The position numbers were made by a program, and so were the translations under genes. DNA of 64,000 bases from Trochalopteron elliotii (lineage: Eukaryota > Chordata > Aves > Passeriformes > Leiothrichidae), in assembly GCA_024734555.1 (NCBI GenBank), contig JANPWX010020199.1, positions 1,303,985 to 1,367,984 on the forward strand, in the 5' to 3' direction. Below, piece after piece: positions 12,785-24,509 of the stretch (the stretch's first letter is position 1; each line of letters begins with the position of its first letter). The notes under the pieces are model-generated. The model searched no databases and was not told the origin of the DNA. It saw nothing but the letters and a program-made list of their open reading frames with translations.

Positions 12785-13870
12785 CTGGTTCTGGGTAGAG
12801 CAGAGTTAATTTTCACAGTAGCTGGGAGTGGGCATGGCCAACACACAGAGGTTATTCTGTATCACTTCCTGCCATCACACCCTCTGAGAAAGGACTCTCT
12901 TCTGGGGAGAATTGGCTTCTTCCAGTCAAGAAATTGTGGCAGAGGAACCTGTTGAGAAATTGTGGCAGAGGGAGTTTTCTCATATTGTCTCTTGTTGGAG
13001 GAGTTTCCATTCACCCCTGAACAACTACAGGACCCTGTTAAAGTGGCAGAATATTTGAAAGCAACATGGTGTGGCAGCTCCAGAAAGGAGGGAAGTTCTA
13101 CAGTGTGCCTGGACCCTGACTGCTGTTTATTGGACACTGTGTGATGCTAGACTGCACCCTTAGGGGGAAGAGAGGAAAAAGCAGAAAAACAGGCAGAGGG
13201 GCCACTCAAACTGCAGGTGAACCACAGGAACAACACAGTGCCAATAGAAGTTGCCCCAATAAAGAAGAAGAAATCCAAAGCCAAATCAGTTCCTTTGGTA
13301 AGGGATGAAGAGGAAGCAGAACCCTCACAACAGTAGGAAGAGGCAGGGCCAGTGATAATCACCAATCCCTATCCCTGGGTAAGCTGTGACATCTGCAAAG
13401 AGATTTTGCCACCAGCTGGGAGAGTCTCTGCTGACCTGGCTGTGCCAGTGCTGCAATATCACAGCCCACAATATGAAACTAGATGGTAATGAGGCCAAGC
13501 AGCTGGGATCCCTGTCCCAGGATGTGGGCATTGACAAGGAGTTTGGGAAGAGGACAGAAGCTCTCAGCCTTTGCAGATGACTCCTGTCAAGTGTGAGAGA
13601 AAGGTGCTCTCTCAAGGATGATCTAATAGTGCACCCAGGCATGTGTGACACCACAGAGGAAGGTACCCAGTACCTGAGAGAACGGGTTGTGCTGGAGGTA
13701 GTCTCTAGGGATTCAAATAATGTGCAATCCCCTGTAGATCCAGATGAGGTCCAGTGTGCACCATCCACGTGGCAGAAGTTTGTATGGAGCAAACAATCAT
13801 TGTCCACCAACTCATTGGCATTGATGTCCATGAAAGGAGGAGAACAAACAGTGCTTCAGGTAACTACCTG
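12785..13870 (+). mobile_element. decayed ERVL relic: LTR piece plus gag fragment
   Basis: The first ~170 bp (GAGTTAATTTTCACAGTAGC and the GTTATTCTGTATCAC block) resemble the 5' part of avian ERVL-type LTRs; a related piece lies at 58147-58395. From about 12960 the + strand decodes as gag similar to the intact-looking provirus in this window: EEFPFTPEQLQDPVKVAEYL matches its DFPCEQIQNPAKVGKYL segment, and a later segment (SLLTWL...LDGNEAKQLGSL) matches its SIISWL...LDGTEARHLGSL. Many stops and frameshifts are present. The relic is clearly older than the 31278-38075 provirus. Confidence 0.75.
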
Positions 13871-13879
13871 ACTCCAGTC

Positions 13880-15250
13880 ACGGGATGATCATCTTATTTC
13901 CTCCTGTCATAGGTCAACACAGTTTGGTTTTTGCATAATGGAATATTGCCCTGCCAGGACTTTGCACTCTGTTTTAGAAAGGACAGGGACCTATCAGGGG
14001 CCAGCTCTTTCTACTGGCAGGCGGTTTGACCACTGAGAGAGTTGAATGTGACTTCTGGTAATACCCAAGCCAATCCCTTTTATTTCTAGCCAGAGGAGAA
14101 GGTAACACAGCCCTGAGGGGAGGCCCAGGCTGGCCAGGCCCCTCTGATCCCCCACTGTGGGGGGAGCCAGCCCTGGTCTGGCCATGCCTTGCGGCCTCCT
14201 TCAGCTGCCAGGAGTGGGGGCTGCAGCTGAGACCCTTGATTACCTGAGCTGCTCCGATCTCTTGGTGTGAGTTTCTCCTTGCCTTTCTCCAGTGGTGCGG
14301 CATTGAAGTCAGCCACAGCCAGGAGAGAAGACGACCTGGGCAGATTTAACCCTTTCCTGGCAACATGAAGCTTTTAAGACTTAGCTCTTCTTAGAGAGAG
14401 AGAAAAGAGAGACAGAGTGAACATAGAGAAAACCCAGCATAACAGTGCATAACAGTCAGATAGAGAGAGTGAGTGAAAGACTAATTAGAGGAAGGATGGA
14501 GAAGTTGCCTGCTGGCTGGGCTTTCTTATTGATCTATGAAAATGAACTCTATAGGTAGATTACCATTTACATCATGGAAAAATATGCATTTGGGGAGATG
14601 ATTTGTGGATTTTTGAGCAAGGGTGTTTATGATGGACTAAGTAACATTGCATTAGAATCCATGATTCTTGTGGTCCCATGAGACGTTTCTCTCTGAACAG
14701 AGAAAGAGAGATGAGAAACCCCCCGCGCCAGTGAAAGAAGTGAGAAGACATCTCTGTTCCTTGAGATAAAGAATTCTTTACCTTTGAAGTTGCTCATTTT
14801 TAAAAGCTGACACCCCAGATGCCTGAGCTCCATGACCCACAACCAGCTTGGAAAACTGCTAATGGGAGCAGACCACATGGAAACACGTTTCCCTGGGTGG
14901 CTGTTTCTGTGAGAGTTCTGACCCACAAGACAACTGTTTTAGGTTGTCAGTGGGGGAAATTTCATGGCAAACTAAGAGATTTCTCTCCTAAAGAATTGAT
15001 GAATGACTATATTCAAATGGTGAAACTGACTAAAAATCACAGTTTTTGTCTCTGTGTTGTTTGTAGAAAAGTGAACACTTGTGGGGGGAAGAGAAGGGTT
15101 TTGAAGGTTTCATCTTTTTTCTTTCCCTCTCCTTTGTTTCTTCTTAGTGTGTGTTAATAAAATCTATCTGTTTACTTTTAAGTTGAGCCTGTTTTGCCTT
15201 TCTCTCCCAAATCCTATCTCCCAGAGGGAAAAGAGGGTAGATACTCGAAC
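13880..15250 (+). mobile_element. LTR-like block replacing the ERVL relic's pol region
   Basis: This GC-variable block separates ERVL gag remains on the left from ERVL integrase remains on the right. It carries AATAAA at 15156-15161 followed by a T-rich segment, as expected of an LTR R/U5 region, plus a GA-rich stretch near 14390-14480. Its termini and target duplication were not identified. It may be one LTR, two LTRs or other repeat; assignment to a family is not possible by eye. Confidence 0.35.
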
Positions 15251-15404
15251 TACTACATTAAATTTGGCAAAACAGTATTTGGCAAACATGAAACCACTAC
15301 ACCTCCCTACCACCCTGCACCATCATGTCTATGGAAAGACTGTCCAAGACTGTGGACAGACTCAAAAGACATGAGCAGATTAGAGAGAAAATGTCCCATG
15401 AAGA

Positions 15405-15800
15405 ACTGCTGGTGTGTGAGCCCATGATGCCTCAGGCCAGCAGGGAAGAGATGTGGCAATACAGATGGGCTTGTGGCTTAACTTTGGGGTGAATTCCACA
15501 ATGGACACTGTTTCCCAGGTGATCCAGAACTGAAACATGCACTGTGATCAAGCAGGCCAAGCAGGTACAGCCCCTGCAGTGTAATGGATGATGGTCAAAA
15601 TATAAACATGGGGACATTTGGCAGGTTAATTACCTGCCAAATTAATTAATCATACTCAAGCGAACCCACCAAGGCAGGACCTATGTGCTGACAGTGATGT
15701 CAAGAACGACTGGATAGCTGGAGATGTGCCCTGTGCTTCACACCACTGCCTGGAACACCATCTTGGGCCTTGAAAACCACAAGAGGTGAACTTCTCCGTG
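15405..15800 (+). mobile_element. ERVL integrase fragment (pseudogene)
   Basis: The + strand aligns to 36263-36610 of the provirus. GAGCCCATGATGCCTCAGGC corresponds to the start of the integrase HHCC domain (AHDASGQQGRD here). Further on, GRTYVLTVMSRTTG and NTILGLENH match the core-domain segments GKRYVLTMVEATTG and NTILGLEKQ. Stops interrupt all frames. It is the distal part of the same relic as 12785-13870, with pro-RT-RNase H missing between. Confidence 0.75.
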
Positions 15801-16866
15801 TCAGTACTCTTAACAAGTGGTACAAAGCCGAATGTTCCCTCTTTGATTCTTTTATTTTCACTTCTGCAACATTCAAGATTATTGGCAGATTTCCAGCATC
15901 AGTAAGCTAGTTCTTCTAAAAGACTAATAAGGTTTGCACGGAAAGAGCTCTGAAACAGGATCTCAGTTTCCCAGCTGGACTTGAACTTGGGTTCCTCTTC
16001 CTCCTTTTGTTCCCTTTCCAGACAGCAGTATCTTTCAATGTGAATGGTAACAGTACTTCCCGAATGCTGTTGAAAATCATCAAAATAGTCCTGTTTCCCT
16101 TTTTTAAAAATGTATATTATCATCAGCTATAGGGAGATAGATGTATTGTTTCTTAATACTTCTAATTATTTTTGAAGTAATTTAATTGTGGCCTCCAAAC
16201 TCTGTTTCACAGACATCCGTGTAGATATTGTTACTGGAGCTCTGCAGCTTTACTGTTTCATCTCTTCTACAGGGAATTCAGTGCCTGCCTGCTGGACAAT
16301 CTACTGAGCTCATCCATTTTTTTAAAAAGGCATTTTTCATTTACTCAGATGCCTAAAATGTGCTATTATAATAGTATTTATTGATATCCTGACTTAAACC
16401 AGCTTCTTAAACTAATCCTTTTTTTTTTTTTGCTTCAAGATTACAAGTTTTGTTGATAAATCAGGTACACTTCCTTATCTTTATCTGAATATGAACACAG
16501 AAATGAATGTTTTCAGAAGTTACATGAGAGCTGTTTTCCTAAAAAAGCGTCATTTTTCATCCTAATAAATATGGTGACAAATTTGGGAATTTCTAAGGAC
16601 CTTTATATGTAACAATCGGATGATTGTAATTACTTTATATGCATTTAACAGACTGAAAATGGACTTATTTGACAGATTTTAAGCTGTATTCATGTGGGAA
16701 AAATAACTGATCTTGAAATGACCGCACAATGAAGTCTGTATTTACCTGAAAATAAGCTGGAGATGGATCCCTTTGAATTTACTGGACACTCTTGACAACC
16801 TAGGAGGATGGCACTGTGCTAACACAAAAAAGCTCAGTGTGGGCCTGGGACAAAGGGGCTGACTGC
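15801..16866. other. intergenic DNA, no recognised feature
   Basis: AT-rich, no gene or repeat recognised apart from short T runs. A short open frame on the - strand (15899-16123) shows no family resemblance. Confidence 0.45.
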
Positions 16867-17161
16867 CATAGAATGATAGAATATTTTAGGTTGGAAAAGA
16901 CCACCTCTAAGACCACCAAGTCCAACCCTTAACTCAGCACTGCCACACCCACCACTAAACCATGTTTTTGAGTCTATATCTACTCATCTTTTAAATCCCT
17001 CTAGGAGTGGTGACCTCACCACTGCCCTGGGTGGCCTGTATCAGGGCTTGACAACCCCTTCTGTGTGGGGATTTTTCCTGATATCCAGCCTAAATCTGGG
17101 GCAGCTTGAGGCTGTTTCATCTTGTCCTGTCACTTGTTACTTGGAAGAAGAGACTGAGTCC

Positions 17162-18257
17162 TGCCACAGTTGAGAGGGATGTGACTGCACAACGCTTTGT
17201 GTTCATGCTGCAATAGCCAAATTTTACTGAGTGCTGTTCTGCTTATATCGTTTGGAAAGCCTGTTCAGTGTGTCCTGATTGGCTGAATTAGTTGCCATCT
17301 GGCTAACTGACCAAGAGCTGCCCATGTGGACAATGGCCTAGACCTGCTCCCCAACAGCCTAGACTGGTCGAGTTATATAATTGAGGTAGTTATATAATTA
17401 GTTATATCTCAGTTATAAAATTATAATTAGGATTATTTATAACTGTGAGGCCTCCAGCCCAGCTGCTAACCACTGTCTTGGGTTATGTAACCAAAAAAAT
17501 GTTTATTCTATTCCATCTGCTGAAACTGGTTGGGGAGGTTTTGTCTTTATCTCTTGTAACTCCAGGGGGGAGGGGGCAGGTGTCTTCTGATTATGGGCCA
17601 GCTGTTAAGACTGGGTGGGGCGTTGTTCCTTCTCTGTTTCCACCACCCATCCTCCCTCCAGGGGGATATCTTCTGGTAATAGGCCATTAAGGCTCACCAA
17701 TGACATGACACATTACATCATCCCATTGTGAGATGTTCCACCCAGGGCATTGTGAGATGTTCTACCGAGTGTGGGGAGCCAAACCATTCCTACCCAGATA
17801 AAAACTCAGACGTAGGGACACCAGTTTCTGGTTTTCCACTGGATTCCTGAAGGAAGACCAGACCCATCTCACCATTACTGGACTCTTTCTACAGGACCAC
17901 CTCTACCCCAAGAGAACCACATCTGCCACTCTAGGAAGGCTTACTTTGGACTGCTTCCAACACCCTGACCAACAGGGTGTCAGGTTCGATTTCTGACTCT
18001 GTCAGGATTTCTAGGATTTTTTTGGTTTGCTTGTTCTGTTTGCTTGTTTTTTGTACTACTACATTTGTATTCTTAATATTTTTAGTAAAGAACTGTTAGT
18101 AAAGAACTGGTATTCCTATTCCCCAGTCTTTGCCTGAAAAGCATTTAATTGTGAAATTATAATAATTTGGAAGGGGGGATTTACATTCTCCATTTCAGGG
18201 GAAACTCCAGCTTTCCCTGGGAGATACTTGTCTTCCCAAACCAAAGCAGCCACCACA
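17162..18257 (-). mobile_element. 3' LTR of the ERVK-like provirus (interrupted)
   Basis: 17162-17473 matches the 5' LTR from TG(C/T)CACAGTTGAGAGGGAT to the (TTATAA)-rich end. The last bases, CACA, resume at 18254-18257 after the inserted solo LTR. On the coding strand the sequence just outside is AAAAAGAGGGAAC, a purine tract in the right place for the polypurine primer of plus-strand synthesis. Confidence 0.85.
17474..18248 (+). mobile_element. solo LTR (ERVL-type ends) nested in the ERVK 3' LTR
   Basis: The element starts TGTCTTGGGTTATGTAACC and ends CCAAAGCA, near-inverted TGTCTTGG/CCAAGACA-type termini. It is flanked by ACCAC (17469-17473) and GCCAC (18249-18253), a 5-bp duplication with one change. 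Removing it and one duplication restores the alignment of the host LTR with its partner at 24331-24347. The 775-bp element has no internal coding region, so it is a recombination-derived solo LTR. The family resembles LTRs common in songbirds. Confidence 0.85.
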
Positions 18258-18689
18258 GTTCCCTCTTTTTGCTTTAAAATACAAAGGCACTGTCTGTCAA
18301 CCTCTGCAGGGCTCTTGCAGATAGGATGACAAATATGGCACAAAGTATGCAGTAATCATCATAACACAAATAAAAAGCCTAGGTCGGATGAGGTTCTTTG
18401 CCCAACTCAACATGTTTGGGAGCCATCAAGCACAGCTTCGCAGCGTGATATGCCAGGTACTATTCACATCTATAACCCAGTTTCAACAAACAACTAACTT
18501 CTTTACAAACTGTTAAACTTTAGAAACCACCATGGGTGACGCTTCGCTCTTTCTTTTCCACTAAAAAGTACACATCCATGTGCTTAGTCCTGTGCCCAAA
18601 GTGTCCGTCTCTCAAGGCTAAGTGAAGTTACAGGCAGAGGTAGACTGTCATTCCACAGGTCTCATAGCTTCATACATTGGTGCCAAGTG
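18258..18689 (-). other. ERVK region between integrase and 3' LTR, no env
   Basis: About 430 bp of provirus interior with no recognisable envelope coding sequence on either strand. A complete env needs well over 1 kb, so env was deleted before or after insertion. Confidence 0.6.
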
Positions 18690-21230
18690 TGATTACTGCT
18701 CCACGATGTCTGCTACAGGGCTGTCAGGGAGGCGTTGCTGGATGTGATCCTGAGCAAAGTACAGAGCAGGACGCACACACTGAGCAGGCACCCATTGAAT
18801 GCCAACATCCATGGAAATACAGGTGTACCTGCACCCCCAAGTAACAAGGTCCCAATGACCTTCCCATTTATTGGCAAGGAGGTCCTTTACAAATACCTTG
18901 TGCTTGGGTGACTGAACGTCACTATAAGATTGCAACAATAAGACGTGATTTAAAATAACAGGATTCTGAGAACTCATGAGTACTGTCAGATGGTTTAAAG
19001 TGTACAGTGCTTTGGTCATCCCACCCTGCGGGGTTTCACCACACATTCCCTCCTTTTGTTTTTCAAGCATGCACTTTAAAGTGCCATGGGCATGCTTGAC
19101 AATGGCATATCCTGTAGGGGAATGAGGAATGAGGTGAAACACACTTCAGAGTTATAAAAAGCGCCAAGTACTCTGAAATGTACACTGGATCATTATTGGG
19201 TTTTTTTGCATGGGGAATGCCTAGGGCAGCAAAGGCTGAACGCCAATGTGCAATGGCATCACAGCTTCTTTCCCCTGTGTGGACTGAGGCTCATAGGGCT
19301 GATGAAAAGGTGTCCATTGAAACACATATTTTAAGCATCCAAATTCTGAGACGTGTGACATCCGTCTGCCAGACTTGCAAGGCTCTCAGACCACTGGGGT
19401 CTACTCCCATCTGCAATGGTGTAGTGTGGCCTTGACAGTCAGCACAGGAGTTGACAATGGTGCGTGCCTCTGCATTTGTCAGTAAGAATTACCTTTGTAA
19501 TGTTCCAACACCTTGATGAAAAAAGGCGTTTGATGCTCTTGCCTGTGTCAGCATGTCTGGTTGTGGTGCTGTCCAGGAGGGGCTAGCTAACCAATCAGTC
19601 CAAGCATTACCTTCTGCTATAAAACCTGTCAAATTGGTATGACTCTGAATATGTTTAACAGTTCAAATAGTGCAGCATTGTCAATTTCTTTCAGTAATGC
19701 TTGGTCCAATCTTTGTGTAATATCTGCAACACAGGCAGAATCAGTCACAATATTTAAGGCAGTGTGAGGAAATCATTGGAAAGCCATCGTTACAGCATGT
19801 AACTCCAGTAATTGAGGTGATCCATTATTATGACCTTTGAGTGTTTTCCACCCATTGTCATCCTTCTAGGTCACAATGGCATTCCCTGTTTTCCTATATC
19901 CATCAGTAAAGACGGTGAGACCTTTCAGGGGTGCGCGGTGGTTCAATGGTCTCAATGACAATGCAGTGGTCCCACTTAATTGCAGCAATTTATGGCTAGG
20001 TAGGTGGTAGGTGACTTGTCCTGTGTAATTTTGCAAAGCACTTTGTAGTGCTGTGCTATTTGCAAAGCACAATTCAAAATATTCCTGTGGAACAGGTACA
20101 ATGATTTTTGCAGGATCTTTGGCATTTAATTGTAAGTATCTTTGCTGACATTTGATTATTAATTGTAAAATCAATTCAAATATAGAAGGTGCTGGTCTTT
20201 TAGGTTGGTGAGGTAAAAAAAAAATTCCAGAATATGTAGTGGGTCAGACCACTGAGTGTCCCATTGACCAATGATACCCATGGGATGTAGGACAACAATA
20301 ACAACAAATACTGCAACACAAACCTTTGGACACATCTGATACATTTGTCTGTTTGTTATGGCCCGCTCTCCTAATTCAAGTGTGGGTTTTGCCTCTGGCG
20401 TTAATTTCCTTGATGAGGTTAACTGAGGGTCACCGTTAAGGATGTTAAATAAAGGTGCCAGTTGTGGGGTGGTTAATCCTAAATAAGGTCTTACCCAATT
20501 AATAATATCCAAACCTTTTGTGCATCATTTAAAATCTGAATTTTAGCTGAGAATCTAATTGTTTGTGGTTGTATGGTCTGATCTAATATTTAACTCCCAG
20601 GGATTTTCATGGTGGTTCTTATTGTACCTTTTCTGATGCAATTTGTAAGCCAAATTCTTGCAGTGCTCACATCAATTCTGGCCAAATTTTTAAAAGGCCT
20701 TCTTTGGTTGGTGTTGCTATTAATATGTCAGTCATATAGTGATAACAATATGGAAATTGTTCTCTCACTATCGAAGATGCCTGTGCAACATACCACTGGC
20801 AAACTGTGGGGGTCTTTTTCATTTCCCATGGCAGCACTTTCTGTTGGTATCATTCAACTGGTGCTGCATGACTGATGGAAGGCACTGTAAAAGCAAACTT
20901 TGGGGTATCATCAGGGTGTAAGGGAATAGTGAAAAAACAATCTTTCAAATCAACAATTAAAATGTGCCAGTTATCAGATATCATAGTGATGGCATTCCAG
21001 GCTCTAAAGCACCCATACTTTCCATACAACATTAATCTTTCTTAACTCATGTAGTAACCTCCATTTACCTGATTTCTTTTTGATTACAAACACAGGTGTG
21101 TTCCATGGGCTTGTTGAAGGCTTGGTGTGACCTTGAGCCAATTGTTCCTGGACTAGGGATTTAAGGGCTTTTAATTTTTCCTTTTCAAAGGACCACTGTT
21201 AAACCCACACAGGTTGTTCAGTGAGTCATT
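18690..21230 (-). pseudogene. ERVK-like pol remnant: RT, RNase H, integrase
   Basis: Coding-strand order runs from 21230 down. The RT fingers ([19 protein letters not shown] near 21150) come first. Motif A is VDLKDCFFTIPLH near 20970. The active-site loop at 20727-20738 reads YMTD instead of YMDD. The RNase H start, FTDG, is near 19900. Integrase contains WQTDV near 19370 (first core Asp), a degraded second core motif (NNDPVY) and Lys at 19095-19097 where the family has the catalytic Glu. The C-terminal part ends WVPAQCVRP near 18770. Frames change several times, so no functional enzyme is possible. Confidence 0.85.
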
Positions 21231-21278
21231 CCAAGGCTAAGGTGGGCTGTTTTATGCCCTTTAATGCAGTGGTCCCAG

Positions 21279-21610
21279 CTAAAAATCCATTCCTATCCTG
21301 ACTCCCCATGCTGATAAGACATCCCTTCCCCATAAGTTAAGTGGGACAACAGTAACAAAGGGACGTATAGTGGCTGTTTGACCTTGAGGATTTTTAACAA
21401 ACATGGTTTTGCTGCTTAGAGAGATTTGTGTGGTACCTCCAAGGCCAGCAATAATAGATCCTATAGCCATGGTAGGCCACGACTAAGGCCATGTGTCTGC
21501 AGAAATGATGATAATGTCTGCTCCAGTATCTACCATACCACTGACCCTCATGTGAGATGGACTTGCCCGAGGCATTGTAAGTGTACAAATCACACTTGGT
21601 CTCCAATCAG
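21279..21610 (-). pseudogene. ERVK-like protease remnant
   Basis: The coding strand shows the aspartic-protease active site VDTGAD at 21516-21530 and the C-terminal LWGRDVL segment near 21320. An in-frame stop follows shortly after the active site (TWP-stop near 21480). It lies between gag and RT as in class II elements. Confidence 0.8.
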
Positions 21611-22104
21611 AGACAACCTGAGTCCAGGACACCTGAGGTTCTCAAGGTGATCTGAAGCCGCAGTCTCAGTCTCGTTGTGTCCTTGAATCTGTTTTGGCTT
21701 GAAAGGTATAAGCTGGGTGATACGAGGTTTTGCTGGAATAGTCACAGGAGGAGAAGGCATTGAGACCATAGCACATATCTGTCCTGTGACAGCATTTATG
21801 ACACCCAGATGAACAAAAATGCCTTGTAGTGTTGCACTTGATGATCCTAGCAACAGTGCACTTAACCTATAGGTCCATAGGCCTTGAGTGGAACTTTATG
21901 TACCTGTAACGAACTTACAATTACTGTGATGGCAATAGAAGCATCCATACTTGCCTACTCTCTTGTTCCTCCAGTGAGCTGGTTGCATAGGCTTGCACTG
22001 GAGGATGGCAAGATGATTGTGTCTGAGCATGCTTCCCCGCCACACTCCTGTTCCCATTTTCCTGCTTACTAAAGAGATTGTCCATTTAGATGAAACTTGG
22101 ACCT

Positions 22105-23890
22105 GCACAGCTTGGCCCAATGGCCAGGCTTCCCACATCGGTTACAGCTTCCCACAGTGGTCACCATTCCATGTCTTTGATGTGTCCCCAGTGAGTTGGT
22201 CTTGTGGGGACAATCTGCTCCGATCTGGCCTTGTTGTCCACATCCTTAACACCAATGTGACAATCCCACAGCTGCAAAAGAAACAGCTAACAAAGCCATA
22301 TTACATGAATCAGTCCCAGCTTTAGCACACACATCAATTAACTCATTTAAGGATGGATTTTCTTTTAGTAAGAAATCAATAGCTCTTTTGCAGTCTTCAT
22401 TTGCATTATCCTGTGCCAATTGTAGTATTAATTGATTTCTTGCATCATTATTTATTATTTGTTTATCCATGGCATCTCTTAACCTCCCTATGAATTGTAT
22501 GTATGGTTCCTCAGAATCCCTTTGATTGTGGAATACCTCTGAGTCATTGTTGCCATGTCTGCAACCTTCATCAGGGCTTGTATTCCCAACTCTTTTGCCT
22601 ATGCCAATATTAAAGGATGTAGGTGTGCCTGTAATTGCGGAGTTTCAACAGGGGGCAGTGCCATAAGTTGAGAAACTCCCACTCCAAAATGTGGATCTTG
22701 CTGCTGGACCTCTAAATTCTGCAGACTCTGGTCATCTGCATATCATTGCCAGGTGGACTCAAGCATCATATATTTGGCTGGGGTACAACACAACTTCGTT
22801 ATCTGCTTGATGTCGAAAGGTGTCCTCTCATTGGCAGTTAAAAATCGTAACATGCTTGCTACTGCTGGGGACCCCAGTCCATGTTTGGTGGCTAGGTGAC
22901 ACAGTCCAAGAGAGGACTTGCCACTGAAAGGGAACACGTTTGGGTGTGGTCCTGTCACCTCTCAGTACTGGAAATACTTTACCCGTTCTACCCACAGGCT
23001 GCTGACCACCTGATGATAACGCAGGCATGGGCACAGAAATCTTTTCAGCACTATTACTATCCCCTTCTGTGATGGCTGTTAATTTTATCTGCTCCCAAAA
23101 GCTGACAGGATCACATGTAGAGATATTAACCAACAATACCAAACTGCCGGTGGAAGGGTCTTCTGCCAGGCCAGCAAGGTTGCAGCAACTTGGTCCCCCC
23201 ACGCTGGGATACTGTGAGTCTATTAACAGAAAATGTCCCTTGGGCTTCTCAAGTCTTATCTGTGAATGTGGCAAAGTGTGATGTCCCACAGTGCTGAGTG
23301 CCTGCAACCTCCCACCAATACTTCTGGGTTTGGGTGCTGGTGGCTCCATGTCAGCACTTCTGGCACTGAGCACCACTTGGTTTCTGGGTTCTGCTCATGC
23401 ACCGTAGCAGCTGGTGGGTGTGCCAAGTGGTAGCTGGGCTGCCTAATCAACTACAGGTGATAGTTGGTGTGCTGAGCATGCCAACAGCAATGTGGGGCAC
23501 GGAGCACAAAGATTGCTTTGGCAGCCACAGCACAAGTGGGCTCGGGCACTCTGCCTGCATACTTGATGCCGATAGCAGCAGCTCAGGTGCTCGCAGCACA
23601 GGTGAACCTGCATGTGATACAGGTGCTGCCAATAGTGGCAGTGGGGAGCTCCATTGGCAACACAGCAGGGTGATGCAGCAGGGACAGGGTCCTGGATAAC
23701 GGCCATCCCTCCCTCGGCTTCTTGCCCACTTGCCCACTTGCCCACATGCCCAAGGGAGCACCCAGTCTCCCTGCCGCTTTCCTGGTGGGCAGTGCCTGTG
23801 GTGTCTCCACTGCAGCTTTTGCAGTAGTGTCCATACCATGGCTCTGAGTCATTTCTATTACCTCTGTGGAAACTTGGGTCTCCATGTCCC
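22105..23890 (-). pseudogene. ERVK-like gag remnant
   Basis: From 23890 down: a poorly preserved matrix/linker region, then capsid (FDIKQITKLCCTPAKYMMLE near 22790 in the N-terminal domain; DARNQLILQLAQDNANEDCK near 22410 in the C-terminal domain), then two nucleocapsid zinc knuckles. The second, at 22105-22146, is an intact CCHC box (CNRCGKPGHWAKLC). The first, near 22215-22260, has a stop and Gln instead of His. Several frameshifts separate these parts. Confidence 0.8.
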
Positions 23891-24017
23891 CAGTGGCTTC
23901 CTCTGTTTACATGGTCTGGACCTCAGCAGCTCTCCTGGCTGCTGACAGCTCTTCTCTGCTGTGCTCCTCTGCTGGGATTCCATCTCTTCTGCTATCCCCA
24001 CAGCCTGGCTATTGCCT

Positions 24018-24037
24018 ATCATGTTGGGGTATCACCA
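24018..24037 (-). other. primer-binding site, tRNA-Trp-like
   Basis: Two bases inside the 5' LTR the coding strand reads TGGTGATACCCCAACATGAT. It resembles the tRNA-Trp complement used by avian alpharetroviruses, with a 2-base insertion and two transitions. This is an inference from alignment by eye. Confidence 0.6.
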
Positions 24038-24039
24038 CT

Positions 24040-24347
24040 TGTCACAGTTGAGAGGGATGTGACAACACAACACTCTGTGTTCACGTGGCAATAGCGAACT
24101 TTTATTGAGTACTGTTCTCCTTAAATAATTTGGAAAGCCTGTTCAGTGAGTCCTGATTGGCTGAATTAGTCGCCACCCAGCTAACTGGTGAAGAGCTGCC
24201 TGTGTGCCCAATGGCCTAGACCTGCTCCCCAACAGCCTAGACTGGTTGAGTTATATCACTGAAGTAGTTATATACTTAGCTATATTTCAGTTATAAAATT
24301 ATAATTAGGATTATTTATAACTGTGAGGCCTCCTGTTAGCCACCACA
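24040..24347 (-). mobile_element. 5' LTR of the ERVK-like provirus
   Basis: 308 bp, TGTCACAG...CACCACA on the + strand. It carries TA-rich sequence near its outer end (the U3 side on the coding strand) and pairs with 17162-17473. Confidence 0.87.
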
Positions 24348-24509
24348 GACCCCCACCTGGCTACAGCATCCTCTCAGGCAGTTGCAGAGTGATAAGGTCA
24401 CCCCTGAGCCTCCTTTTCTCCAGCTCCCTCAGCTACTTCTCATTTGACTTCTGCTCCAGACCTTTCCTTAGCCCTACTGCTCTTCTCTGGACATGCTGCA
24501 GCACCTCAA

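Larger units (their letters stand above)
17162..24347 (-). mobile_element. ERVK-like (class II) provirus inserted in CR1, env absent
   Basis: An internal region of about 5.8 kb lies between two LTRs: the 5' LTR at 24040-24347 and the 3' LTR at 17162-18257, the latter interrupted by a solo LTR. LTR copies differ at about 35 of 295 aligned sites by hand count (~12%). The flanks GAGTCC (17156-17161) and GACCCC (24348-24353) look like a 6-bp target duplication with two changes, the length expected for class II. On the - strand, gag, protease, RT, RNase H and integrase remains appear in order. Only ~430 bp lie between the integrase end and the 3' LTR, so env is missing. Everything is broken by stops and frameshifts. 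Confidence 0.88.

Noticed and set aside
13325..13831. 168-codon open frame on the - strand
   Set aside because: It is antisense to the ERVL gag relic; the + strand explains the sequence.
18258..18690. Short env in the ERVK-like provirus
   Set aside because: Only ~430 bp between integrase and LTR, with no envelope motif on the coding strand.
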